Source: an uncultured Hungatella sp.
GTDB lineage: Bacteria > Bacillota > Clostridia > Lachnospirales > Lachnospiraceae
DNA length: 50,934 bases
Direction: 5' to 3'
NCBI GenBank assembly: GCA_910588325.1
Contig: CAJUPP010000018.1
Location: forward strand, 1 to 50,934
Under the pieces are notes generated by a model. That model was not told the origin of the DNA. It saw nothing but the letters and a program-made list of their open reading frames with translations, and did no database searches. The first letter of the stretch is position 1, and every line of letters starts with the position of its first letter. This document shows positions 26,011 to 33,965 of the stretch, one piece after another. The position numbers and the translations under genes were made by a program.

Positions 26011-26040
26011 AATATACTAGATATTGATTTATAAATCAAT
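26011..26040 (-). promoter_or_regulatory. plsX promoter with overlapping palindrome
   Basis: Minus-strand TTGATT (26039-26034), 17-bp spacer, TATATT (26016-26011). The perfect palindrome ATTGATTTATAAATCAAT (26023-26040) covers the -35 box and half the spacer, a position suited to a repressor. It does not match the FapR site. Confidence 0.6.
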
Positions 26041-26122
26041 CCTATTTTTTTCTTTAAGGGGGCCGCTTCGGGGCTGGCAGAGGGGTGCCTTTCAAATCCT
26101 GAAGTGCGACTATCAGGTGAAC

Positions 26123-26185
26123 CAATATCATTTAGATAACATTTGACATTCCGAGATAACGTAGCCCGGCGAGAGAATGATATTG
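26123..26185. repeat. Intergenic inverted repeat
   Basis: Perfect arms CAATATCATT (26123-26132) and AATGATATTG (26176-26185), 43 bp apart, lie in a spacer without genes. No target-site duplication or reading frame is seen. Confidence 0.4.
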
Positions 26186-26199
26186 CCGGTTGAACGGTG

Positions 26200-26775
26200 T
26201 CAGAAATCGGGTGGGTTTAGAAGGCGGATATGATTATTTTCTATGGAAGCTTTTATTTTTCCGTCTTCGTTGCAGATTCCGAATGAAACAAATATCCCTT
26301 CACCATCAGAATCCCATTGAAATATTGGGGTTTTGTCGTTTAGTGGACAGATCCATAGCTCTGTGTATAAGGATTTGTATGGATAGTATTCCTGCTTTGT
26401 TCCTTTGGGTCTGTTAATAATTGTCAAATATCCATAGGAACGATCTGGCTCAGAGGATTCTATTTTTAAGATTGTATTTTCTCCGTAGGTATCGCTTGTA
26501 TAGGAGACCTGAAGCTTCATGCTTTCATTTTCGGGAGCTTCTAGGGCTTCTGACATTTCTATTGTTAAATTCCGGGAGTAGCGGAATTCTTCTGTGATGA
26601 TGGCAAGAAGATGCTCGGCTAAGATGCCTGCTCTGTATTGTTCTTCCATAGAGGAGAGGGAACGTTTTGTGGCTTTGAAGCCGGCTGCCGCCAGAAGCGC
26701 CAGGACAGAGAGAATGACAATGCAAAACAGCATTTCTGTCAGAGTAAAGCCTGGGGAAGCTTTTGGTTTTCTCAT
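26200..26775 (-). CDS. Type IV pilin-like (pseudopilin) protein
   Basis: A 191-residue protein with a prepilin leader: SPGFTLTEMLFCIVILSVLALL has the cleavage Gly, +1 Phe and +5 Glu followed by a hydrophobic helix. The remainder is a globular domain with no recognised motif. Prepilin peptidase would process it for a type IV pilus, competence or secretion-like filament, but no assembly ATPase, peptidase or platform gene is in the window. Its start overlaps the end of the upstream pseudopilin gene by 4 bp, so the two are translated together. Confidence 0.75.
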   Translation of the reverse strand: MRKPKASPGFTLTEMLFCIVILSVLALLAAAGFKATKRSLSSMEEQYRAGILAEHLLAIITEEFRYSRNLTIEMSEALEAPENESMKLQVSYTSDTYGENTILKIESSEPDRSYGYLTIINRPKGTKQEYYPYKSLYTELWICPLNDKTPIFQWDSDGEGIFVSFGICNEDGKIKASIENNHIRLLNPPDF

Positions 26776-27113
26776 TTGTAGACAGCTCCGTATGGACTGT
26801 AGTAGATGTTGACTGTAAAATGTTCTTTTGTAATGGTTCTGCCGTTTTTTGCTTTTATGGAAACAGTCAGTTCTCCTAAGTCGCTTTTCTCTATGATACC
26901 GCCGTCATCATAAGCATCCTCTTTCATTGTCTCCAGAAATGCTGCAGCTGTGTGTATTGCTTTTTCTCTTTCTCTGGCTCTGTCCATGATTCTGCCAGAA
27001 ATGATGACAAAATTTAAAAATATGGAGGAGGACAAGGCTATAATCAGGATGGAACATAAACCTTCTGCCATGGTTTCACCTTTTGAAGACTTCCATTTTA
27101 ATATCAGATTCAT
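26772..27113 (-). CDS. Small pseudopilin-like membrane protein
   Basis: A ~113-residue protein. KGETMAEGLCSILIIALSSS has a class III leader shape: Gly before the cleavage, unusual +1 Glu, +5 Glu and a hydrophobic helix. I see no other recognisable domain. The start is uncertain: ATG 27113 gives a short basic leader, while ATG 27134 or GTG 27146 give longer ones and none has a good ribosome binding site. It sits 50-80 bp after ilvC on the same strand and overlaps the next pseudopilin, so it may be expressed with ilvNC. Confidence 0.6.
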   Translation of the reverse strand: MNLILKWKSSKGETMAEGLCSILIIALSSSIFLNFVIISGRIMDRAREREKAIHTAAAFLETMKEDAYDDGGIIEKSDLGELTVSIKAKNGRTITKEHFTVNIYYSPYGAVYK

Positions 27114-27195
27114 GATTCTATATTCCCATTTCATAGAAAGAGGCACTTGCGCCTTTGCACAAATGCCTTCTCACAATCGCTAATGTTTCTGTCAA

Positions 27196-28215
27196 TCAGT
27201 TGTTGATTAATTTATCGCTTTCGTTGTTCCAGCTGTAAAGCTTGCGGATCTCTGCGCCCACCTTCTCTGCCGGATGCTCTGCGGCTTTCTTTCTCATGGC
27301 CTGGAAATGAACCTGACGGCCGGCCGGGGACATATCAAGCAGAAATTCTTTTGCGAAACTGCCGTCCTGGATGTCCGCTAAGATTTTCTTCATGGTCTTC
27401 TTGGTCTCTTCGGTAATCAGCTTTGGTCCGGTGATATAGTCGCCGTACTCAGCCGTGTTGGAGATGGAATATCTCATGCCGGCAAATCCGGACTGATAGA
27501 TCAAGTCTACAATCAGCTTCATCTCATGGATGCACTCGAAGTATGCATTTCTTGGATCATAGCCTGCCTCAACCAGAGTCTCGAAGCCTGCCTGCATCAG
27601 AGCGCACACGCCGCCGCACAGAACCGCCTGCTCACCGAAAAGATCAGTCTCGGTCTCAGTACGGAAAGTGGTCTCAAGAACACCTGCCCTTGCGCCGCCG
27701 ATAGCCAGCGCATAAGCCAGTGCCATATCCAGTGCCTTGCCTGTTGCATCCTGTTCTACGGCTACCAGGCAGGGAACTCCCTTGCCTTCCAGATACTCGG
27801 AACGAACCGTGTGGCCCGGTCCCTTTGGTGCAATCATGGTTACATCCACATCCTTGGGAGGTTTGATGCATCCGAAGTGAATGTTAAAGCCATGGGCGAA
27901 CATCAGCATATTGCCTGCTTCCAGGTTTGGCTCAATATCTTTCTTATACATGTCTGCCTGAAGCTCGTCGTTGATGAGAATCATAATGATATCTGCTTTT
28001 TTGGCAGCCTCCGCCGCCGTATACACCTGGAATCCCTGAGCCTCTGCTTTTGCCCAGGATTTGCTGCCCTCATACAGACCGATGATTACGTTGCATCCGG
28101 ACTCCTTTGCGTTCAGTGCGTGGGCATGTCCCTGACTGCCGTAGCCGATAACTGCGATGGTCTTACCATCCAGCATGGATAAGTTACAGTCTTCCTGATA
28201 ATAAATCTTTGCCAT
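27196..28215 (-). CDS. ilvC: Ketol-acid reductoisomerase
   Basis: A 339-residue NADPH- and Mg-dependent enzyme of valine, leucine and isoleucine synthesis. The Rossmann loop is GYGSQGHAHALN near residue 24; ETDLFGEQAVLCGG carries the metal-binding acids of the KARI domain, and AEYGDY and SPAGRQ follow. The length is that of class I enzymes. AGGAGG precedes the ATG. It lies 70 bp after ilvN on the same strand, forming an ilvNC operon. Confidence 0.97.
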   Translation of the reverse strand: MAKIYYQEDCNLSMLDGKTIAVIGYGSQGHAHALNAKESGCNVIIGLYEGSKSWAKAEAQGFQVYTAAEAAKKADIIMILINDELQADMYKKDIEPNLEAGNMLMFAHGFNIHFGCIKPPKDVDVTMIAPKGPGHTVRSEYLEGKGVPCLVAVEQDATGKALDMALAYALAIGGARAGVLETTFRTETETDLFGEQAVLCGGVCALMQAGFETLVEAGYDPRNAYFECIHEMKLIVDLIYQSGFAGMRYSISNTAEYGDYITGPKLITEETKKTMKKILADIQDGSFAKEFLLDMSPAGRQVHFQAMRKKAAEHPAEKVGAEIRKLYSWNNESDKLINN

Positions 28216-28285
28216 TGTTACTTCCTCCTAAAGATTCTCTCTTTTTCTCTTTTCATATATCGTATTATTAAAAAGCTTGTCATTT

Positions 28286-28786
28286 CTATGGAAGATACCG
28301 GACATCATCAGCACCTCTGGACAGACCGGTAAGTCCGGTTCTGGCTAGCTCCAGAATCTCATAATCTCCCAGCAGATTGATGAGGGCATCTAATTTGGAC
28401 TGGTCTCCAGTCAGCATCACAGTCAGGGACTCTCTTCCCACATCAACGATGGTCGCCCGGAAAATCTCAGAAATAGCGCTGATAGCCTGTCTCTCACTGG
28501 CATTGGCCCGAACCTTTATCATAATCAGTTCCCGGTATACGGAATGACCCGGCCTTAACTCCTTAATATCCCGCACATCCTCCAATTTACGAAGCTGCTT
28601 TTCGATCTGCTCCAAAATTTCCTGATCTCCGGTGGAAACCACGGTCATACGGGAATATCTCTCATCTGCCGTCACACCTACCGTCAAACTTTCAATATTA
28701 TATCCCCGGCGGCTGAACAGACCGGCCACACGGCTTAAAACGCCGGCAGTGTTATCTACCAGCAAGGATAAAACAATTCGATCCAT
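28286..28786 (-). CDS. ilvN: Acetolactate synthase small subunit
   Basis: A 166-residue regulatory subunit of acetohydroxyacid synthase. It starts with an ACT domain (LSLLVDNTAGVLSRVAGLFSRRGYNIESL, here quoted only as a landmark to be read from residues 4-32) that binds valine for feedback inhibition, followed by the family's C-terminal domain. The catalytic subunit gene is not adjacent. A consensus promoter lies at 28855-28827, leaving a leader of only ~35 nt, too short for a T-box or peptide attenuator. It is divergent from the oxidoreductase gene. The name ilvH is an equivalent alternative. Confidence 0.95.
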   Translation of the reverse strand: MDRIVLSLLVDNTAGVLSRVAGLFSRRGYNIESLTVGVTADERYSRMTVVSTGDQEILEQIEKQLRKLEDVRDIKELRPGHSVYRELIMIKVRANASERQAISAISEIFRATIVDVGRESLTVMLTGDQSKLDALINLLGDYEILELARTGLTGLSRGADDVRYLP

Positions 28787-28826
28787 ATAGATTGCCTGCT
28801 TTCTTTAATAAATATAAGTAGCTTTT

Positions 28827-28855
28827 ATCTTATCAACCCCGGCCTTATTTGTCAA
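28827..28855 (-). promoter_or_regulatory. Promoter of ilvNC operon
   Basis: Minus-strand TTGACA (28855-28850), 17-bp spacer, TAAGAT (28832-28827). Confidence 0.75.
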
Positions 28856-29017
28856 CTATATAATAGGAATAGATATTATAAATTTAAGTTATAAACATTT
28901 TTTATGCCTCTTAATATTCTACCAAAAAGTACAAATATTATCTATAGAAGAAAAATCGGTTCTGTGCTAAAGTATAAAAAGATAATCAAGATAAAAACCT
29001 GCAGGAGGTACAAAGTT

Positions 29018-30280
29018 ATGGCACTACATGTTATGGATGAAGCCAATCGCTGTCTGGGATGCAAGGTTCCCCAGTGTCAGAAAGGCTGTCCTATCAATAC
29101 CCCTATCCCTGAAGTGATTAAACTGTTAAAAGACAACAAATTAGACCAGGCGGGCAGAATGTTATTTGAAAATAATCCTCTGACTACGGTGTGCAGCCTG
29201 GTATGCAATCACGAAAAACAGTGCGAGGGTCACTGTGTTCTTGGAAAAAAAGGCGCACCGGTTCATTTTTCTACCATTGAGAATTACATTTCTACTACGT
29301 ATGCCAATAAGATGGTGAAAGGCCCCGCGTCTTCCAACGGAATGAAGGTGGCTATCATCGGTTCCGGCCCTGCAGGAATTACCATCGCTATTATTCTGGC
29401 CCGCTATGGATATGATGTCACGATTTTTGAGGGAAAGGACAAGTTAGGCGGTGTTCTTCGTTACGGCATTCCGGAATTCCGTCTTCCGAAATCGGTTCTG
29501 GATGATATTAAGTACCGCCATATTGATATGAAGGGAATCAAATTCCGGCCCAATACTCATATCGGAGGGGCCATCGGCGTGGATGATTTGTTTCGGGACG
29601 GCTATAAGGCCATTTTCGTAGGCACAGGAGTGTGGAAACCCAATGCCCTTCATATTAAAGGGGAGACTCTGGGCCATGTGCATTTCGGAATCAATTATCT
29701 GAATAATCCGGACAGCTACAATCTGGGCGAACGGGTCATTGTCATCGGCGCAGGCAATGCTGCCATGGATGTGGCAAGGACTGCCATCCGTAAAGGCGTC
29801 CGGTATCTTACCTGCTTCTCCCTCACCCAAAAGGTTGCCGCCAGCCAGCATGAATTCAGTTATGCACAGTTGGAAGGGGTCTTGTTTGAGTATAATAAAG
29901 CTCCGGTAGAAATCACAGACGAAGGAGTGATTTTTAAAGACGTGACCGAACAGGAAGACGGAACATTTACAGATGTACCGGATTCCAATCAGCTGTACCC
30001 TGCTGACAGTGTGATTATTTCCATCAGCCAGGGACCGCAGAATCGAATTGTCACTACGACGGAGGGTCTGGCTGCCAACGGCCGGGGACTTTTGGTCGCT
30101 GATGAAACAGGCCACACCACAAGGCCGGGTATTTTCGCCTCCGGCGACGTGGTAAACGGCGCCCGGACAGTGGTAGAGGCAGTTGCACACTCAAAGATCG
30201 TGGCAGAGTCCATGCATGAGTATATGCAGAGTCTGATAAAGGAGCCAGAATCATCGGATTTAGAATCAGCTCCGGAATAG
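29018..30280 (+). CDS. GltD-like NAD(P)-dependent oxidoreductase
   Basis: A 420-residue flavin and Fe-S protein of the glutamate-synthase small-subunit family. The N-terminal four-helix region carries Cys ligands in CLGCKVPQCQKGCP and CSLVCNHEKQCEGHC. Then come the FAD loop VAIIGSGPAGITIA, GVLRYGIPEFRLP, and a second Rossmann loop VIVIGAGNAAMDVART; GIFASGDVVNGARTVVEA closes the FAD site. It should move electrons between NAD(P)H and a partner; no GltB-type large subunit is adjacent, so the partner is unknown. The ATG at 29018 follows AGGAGG; an upstream in-frame extension is not supported. Confidence 0.88.
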   Translation: MALHVMDEANRCLGCKVPQCQKGCPINTPIPEVIKLLKDNKLDQAGRMLFENNPLTTVCSLVCNHEKQCEGHCVLGKKGAPVHFSTIENYISTTYANKMVKGPASSNGMKVAIIGSGPAGITIAIILARYGYDVTIFEGKDKLGGVLRYGIPEFRLPKSVLDDIKYRHIDMKGIKFRPNTHIGGAIGVDDLFRDGYKAIFVGTGVWKPNALHIKGETLGHVHFGINYLNNPDSYNLGERVIVIGAGNAAMDVARTAIRKGVRYLTCFSLTQKVAASQHEFSYAQLEGVLFEYNKAPVEITDEGVIFKDVTEQEDGTFTDVPDSNQLYPADSVIISISQGPQNRIVTTTEGLAANGRGLLVADETGHTTRPGIFASGDVVNGARTVVEAVAHSKIVAESMHEYMQSLIKEPESSDLESAPE

Positions 30281-30339
30281 AACCTGGAAACAGTAGACAA
30301 ATGTGCGGCTCCAAAAGCCTGTGCAGGGAGTATATCGAA

Positions 30340-31335
30340 TTGAAACGAATCGACATCATTCAGCTTCTTCGGTTCCTGGGTGCGTTCTGTGTGATTGTAT
30401 ACCACTCGGAAATCGCAGGAGAATTCGGATATTTCGGCGTGGAATTATTCAGCTTCGTAAGCGGCTATATCATGATTTATTCCACCCGGTCAGAACAATC
30501 GGACAAAGGATTTCTATTAAAGAGGGGCATTCGCATTCTGCCCCTCTATTGGCTTTTGACTCTTTTCTATTATGGGATTATCTGTGTACGTCCGGGCCTG
30601 TCTATTATGAGTGAGGCAAAGCCGGAGTATCTGATAAAATCCATGCTCTTTATTCCATTTGTAAACAGCTCCGGCTATGACACTCCCATTCTAGGGGCAG
30701 GATGGACGCTGAATTATGAGGTGATGTTCTACCTCCTGTTTTTTCTGGCAATGAAGATTTCTCACAGATACCGTGCCGGTATTACAGTGGGTATTACGGT
30801 TCTTTTGATGGCTGTCAACCGTCTTCTTCCACGAGAAATCTTTTTCCTGAATTATTACGCCAATTCCTTTTTGCTGGAATTTTCCATGGGAATCGGTGCT
30901 TTTTATGTCGTTCATTTTATCAGAAGCCGCTCCAATCACCAGATGCCTCAAAAGCTGTCTTGGATTTGGCGGCTCTGTCCGTGGGCTGCTGCTCTTTTGT
31001 TTCTGTGGATGATTCCCTTTGGCGGAAGAATCGAAGGTATCCCCCGGTGTCTCTACCCGGGTATTCCCATGTTTCTGTTTTTCTGTGCTTTGCTTTTGTC
31101 CTTCAGCGAAAGAACGTTTCCGAAACCTTTGGTGGAACTGGGAAATATGTCCTACTCCATCTACCTGATCGAGTACTTTACTACGGCTTTGTTTAAATTA
31201 ACTGCCGGGAATCTAAGTCCTGTTCCTAAAATCGCCGGGTTTTGGGTTATGATTGCAGTGACACTGGTGTGTTCTTATGTATCCTATATCCTTGTGGAGA
31301 AAAAATTTACCGCTTTTTTGAGAAGGGTACTTTAG
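30340..31335 (+). CDS. Acyltransferase family 3 membrane protein
   Basis: A 331-residue integral membrane O-acyltransferase with about ten helices. It begins KRIDIIQLLRFLGAFCVIVYH, the family's first helix with catalytic-type His, and has YFGVELFSFVSGYIM shortly after. The start is placed at TTG 30340 because AGGGAG lies about ten bases upstream; ATG 30301 has no good site. Members acetylate or succinylate surface glycans or antibiotics. Its stop overlaps the stop of convergent recQ by 2 bp, and no terminator lies between them. It may be co-transcribed with the oxidoreductase 60 bp upstream. Confidence 0.82.
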   Translation: MKRIDIIQLLRFLGAFCVIVYHSEIAGEFGYFGVELFSFVSGYIMIYSTRSEQSDKGFLLKRGIRILPLYWLLTLFYYGIICVRPGLSIMSEAKPEYLIKSMLFIPFVNSSGYDTPILGAGWTLNYEVMFYLLFFLAMKISHRYRAGITVGITVLLMAVNRLLPREIFFLNYYANSFLLEFSMGIGAFYVVHFIRSRSNHQMPQKLSWIWRLCPWAAALLFLWMIPFGGRIEGIPRCLYPGIPMFLFFCALLLSFSERTFPKPLVELGNMSYSIYLIEYFTTALFKLTAGNLSPVPKIAGFWVMIAVTLVCSYVSYILVEKKFTAFLRRVL

Positions 31336-33236
31336 CTTTTCGCTGCGGTTTCTTGCACGGTTCCCTCATTCTCCCGCACACACTGCAAAAAACGTTCCCC
31401 ATATTTTGTATACTTAAACTCTCCCACGCCTGATACAGACAGCATCTCCGTCTTGTTTTTCGGCCTTACGATGCACATATGAGTCAACGTCTTATCAGAA
31501 AATACAATGTAGGGCGGAACTTTCTCCTCCCTTGCAATCTTCAACCGCAGGCTGCGCAGCTTTTCAAACAGCGTTTCATCCTTCTCTGTGAATTCTCCTC
31601 CAGCCAATGCGGCTGCCATTCCTTTTTGGCCTTTCTTTCCCTTTTCTCCTTCTGTCTTATCCTTCCCCCGGCGCTCCTGCTCTTTTGCCATCTTCATCAC
31701 CAGCGTTTCCTGGCCCTCTAAAACAGCCCTGGATTTCCCTGTCAGTTTCACAATCGCATACTCATCATTGGTTACAGTCAGGTACTCATTCAACTGGAGA
31801 TAATTCATCACCTGACGAAGTTTATAAACAGGCTCCTTTGCCAATTTCCCATAATATGGATTTCTGTCCATCCAATAATTCCGAATCTTTGCCGTGTTAG
31901 CCCCATGAACCGTGTCAATAATCACGTTGGTTCCATACCTTTGCTGACAGCTTTCCACACAGCCAATAATCCCTCTGGCTGCCTCTGTCACATCTACCTC
32001 TTCAAACCGGCTCAGGCAATTGGAACAATTTCCGCAGTAATTGCTTCCGTATTCCCCAAAATACCGCAGAATATAGTCCCGCAGACATTCATTGGTAAAA
32101 CAGTAGAACGTCATCTTTCTCAGTCGCTCTCTGTCCCTCTCCTGCACAATAGCCCGGGTCACAGGATCTAACTCCTGGTTGTCCTGATTGTGATCAATAA
32201 ACACCTGATTGGTAATCACATCCTGCCCGGCATAGTACAGAATACATTCCGCCGGTTCTCCGTCACGCCCGGCCCGGCCTGCTTCCTGATAGTAGGATTC
32301 CAGATTTTTTGGCATACCAAAGTGTAAGACAAATCTCACATTGGATTTATCAATCCCCATCCCAAAGGCCGATGTGGCTACCATGATCGGTATCCGATCA
32401 TAGATAAAATCATCCTGATTTTTTCTCCGCTCTCCATCGGTTAACCCTGCATGATATCTGGTCACGGAAAAACCGTCTTTTGTCAGTCTCTCACAGACCT
32501 CCTCCACATTCTTTCTGGTCAGACAGTAAATGATTCCGCTGTCACCTTTATGAGTCTGCAAATAGTTGCATATGAACCCATACCGATCCTTCCCTGTCAT
32601 AACGCCAAAATACAGATTCCCCCTGTCAAATCCGGTTGTAAGTACCGTAGGAGTCTGCAGTTCCAGCAAATCTATGATGTCATCCCTGACCTCCTTTGTC
32701 GCCGTAGCCGTAAATGCGCTGACTGTCGGCCTCTTTGGCAGCCTGTCAATAAACTCCGTAATCTTCAGATAACTGGGTCTGAAATCCTGTCCCCACTGAG
32801 ACACACAGTGGGCCTCATCCACAGCTACCATGGCAATCCTGCCATGCAGTGCAAAGTCCAGAAACTCTTCCGTCACCAGCCGTTCCGGCGCCACATAGAT
32901 GATCGGATATCTCCCCTGCTTTGCAAATTCCAAAGCCTTATAATATTGTCCTGCCGTCAGGGAACTGTTCAGAAATGCTGCATGAATTCCAGCCTGATTC
33001 AGACTTCCTACCTGGTCTTTCATCAGAGAAATAAGCGGAGAAATTACCAGAGTGATACCATTCGTAAGTTCATTCATTAAAAGCGCCGGTATCTGATAAC
33101 ACAGCGACTTTCCTGCACCGGTGGGCATGATGCCTACCGTATCCTTTCCTTCCATGATGCTGTCGATTAACCTTTCCTGAGCATCCCGGAAGGCGTCATA
33201 GCCAAAATATTTTTTTAAGATTTCGTATTTGTCCAC
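31332..33236 (-). CDS. recQ: ATP-dependent DNA helicase RecQ
   Basis: A 634-residue 3'-5' DNA helicase of recombination and fork repair. Walker A is PTGAGKSLCYQIP (~38-50), Walker B is DEAH followed by CVSQWGQDFRPSY, and motif VI is YQEAGRAGRDG. The RQC zinc site has four Cys in CFTNEC and CGNCSNC. A C-terminal HRDC domain ends in VSGVGEFKYTKYGERFL. The start is GTG (33236), with AAAGGAAAAA upstream at a long spacing. A promoter is at 33382-33354. Confidence 0.96.
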   Translation of the reverse strand: MDKYEILKKYFGYDAFRDAQERLIDSIMEGKDTVGIMPTGAGKSLCYQIPALLMNELTNGITLVISPLISLMKDQVGSLNQAGIHAAFLNSSLTAGQYYKALEFAKQGRYPIIYVAPERLVTEEFLDFALHGRIAMVAVDEAHCVSQWGQDFRPSYLKITEFIDRLPKRPTVSAFTATATKEVRDDIIDLLELQTPTVLTTGFDRGNLYFGVMTGKDRYGFICNYLQTHKGDSGIIYCLTRKNVEEVCERLTKDGFSVTRYHAGLTDGERRKNQDDFIYDRIPIMVATSAFGMGIDKSNVRFVLHFGMPKNLESYYQEAGRAGRDGEPAECILYYAGQDVITNQVFIDHNQDNQELDPVTRAIVQERDRERLRKMTFYCFTNECLRDYILRYFGEYGSNYCGNCSNCLSRFEEVDVTEAARGIIGCVESCQQRYGTNVIIDTVHGANTAKIRNYWMDRNPYYGKLAKEPVYKLRQVMNYLQLNEYLTVTNDEYAIVKLTGKSRAVLEGQETLVMKMAKEQERRGKDKTEGEKGKKGQKGMAAALAGGEFTEKDETLFEKLRSLRLKIAREEKVPPYIVFSDKTLTHMCIVRPKNKTEMLSVSGVGEFKYTKYGERFLQCVRENEGTVQETAAKS

Positions 33237-33353
33237 GATCTGTGTTTTTCCTTTTTCTTTATCATTTTTCGGGCCAAGGCTAAGAATGATTTTTTGATTG
33301 ACTTAATCCTGGCAAATAGGTAGCTGCTCACCTGTCGGTTCTGATGTAGATTT

Positions 33354-33382
33354 ATTATAACTGATTACTGGTGACATGGAAA
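33354..33382 (-). promoter_or_regulatory. Promoter of recQ
   Basis: Minus-strand TTTCCA (33382-33377), 17-bp spacer, TATAAT (33359-33354), with a leader of ~110 nt. Confidence 0.6.
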
Positions 33383-33477
33383 GTAATATTTTCAAAAATA
33401 ATCCATTCACAAACTATTCATAATTCTTTTACATGCTTGCAAAACTTTCTTCACATTTCAAAGGTATACTTATAAAT

Positions 33478-33652
33478 GTCAGATGAAGTTGTTGTTGCTG
33501 CTTACATTTCGATAAGATTTTTTTCATAATCTGCCGGTAATCTTTTAAAGGATTACCGGCTCCTCCCTTTTTCAGGGTTTCATTTTCCTTCTGATATCTG
33601 TCAAATAACAGAACAAGAGCCGCCTTTCCCCCACAGAAAGCAGCTCTTTTTT
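33478..33652 (+). ncRNA. Candidate plus-strand small RNA
   Basis: Between divergent recQ and the germination gene, the plus strand carries GCCGGTAATC/GATTACCGGC (33533-33560), then the single-stranded TCCTCCC, a TCTGT/ACAGA hairpin, and a terminator at 33615-33652. No coding gene uses this terminator. A weak promoter-like TATAAA lies at 33471-33476. C-rich exposed segments could pair with Shine-Dalgarno sequences. The 5' end and the existence of the transcript are inference. Confidence 0.3.
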
Positions 33653-33742
33653 CACGTTCGATGTTGTTACATTATAATTGTAAGATTTTGACATTCCCCT
33701 TTGTCAAAAAGATACCTGCAAGCACCCCCTTGTGCTTCTCAT
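33610..33742 (-). ncRNA. Candidate minus-strand small RNA with G-rich loops
   Basis: The strong promoter at 33777-33749 predicts an RNA from about 33742. It would form AAGCAC/GTGCTT (33737-33720, loop AGGGGG), TTTTGACA/TGTCAAAA (33709-33686, loop AAGGGGAA) and the 33615-33648 stem with a GGGGG loop, followed by the U-rich tail TTGTTCTGTTATTT. The only short frame is 12 codons. It is well upstream of the recQ promoter, so it is not a simple recQ leader. Confidence 0.35.
33615..33652 (+). terminator. Terminator in recQ-germination gene gap
   Basis: AAGAGC pairs with GCTCTT, with inner CTTTC/GAAAG pairing around a C-rich loop, followed by TTTT on the plus strand. The minus-strand tail is moderately T-rich, so it may work in both directions. 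Confidence 0.7.
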
Positions 33743-33748
33743 AGGACA

Positions 33749-33777
33749 AATATACCATAACTTTCCCAAACTGTCAA
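33749..33777 (-). promoter_or_regulatory. Strong orphan sigma-A promoter
   Basis: Minus-strand TTGACA (33777-33772), exactly 17 bp, TATATT (33754-33749). No coding gene begins within 500 bp downstream; recQ has its own promoter nearer. Confidence 0.75.
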
Positions 33778-33965
33778 GTTTTTCATGTCGTTTTGCACAA
33801 TAATTTCTTTTTGTTTATTTGTTTTTTGCATTTAGATTACAATATTAGCAGAAACATAATTCTTTTATTTCTGTACATACTTTCTATATACTCCAATATT
33901 GTAAAACACCGGACCGCCTTTTTGGCACTATCATATAATAAATCTAAAATATAAAGGAGACATTT

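Noticed and set aside
26023..26040. FapR operator at plsX
   Set aside because: The palindrome does not match the TTAGTACCTGATACTAA-type FapR site.
28787..28855. T-box or leader-peptide attenuator for ilvNC
   Set aside because: The leader after the predicted start site is only ~35 nt, with no T-box sequence or regulatory-codon peptide.
33478..33742. 6S RNA or tmRNA in the recQ gap
   Set aside because: No long closing stem with a central bulge, and no tRNA-like ends or tag frame, could be found.
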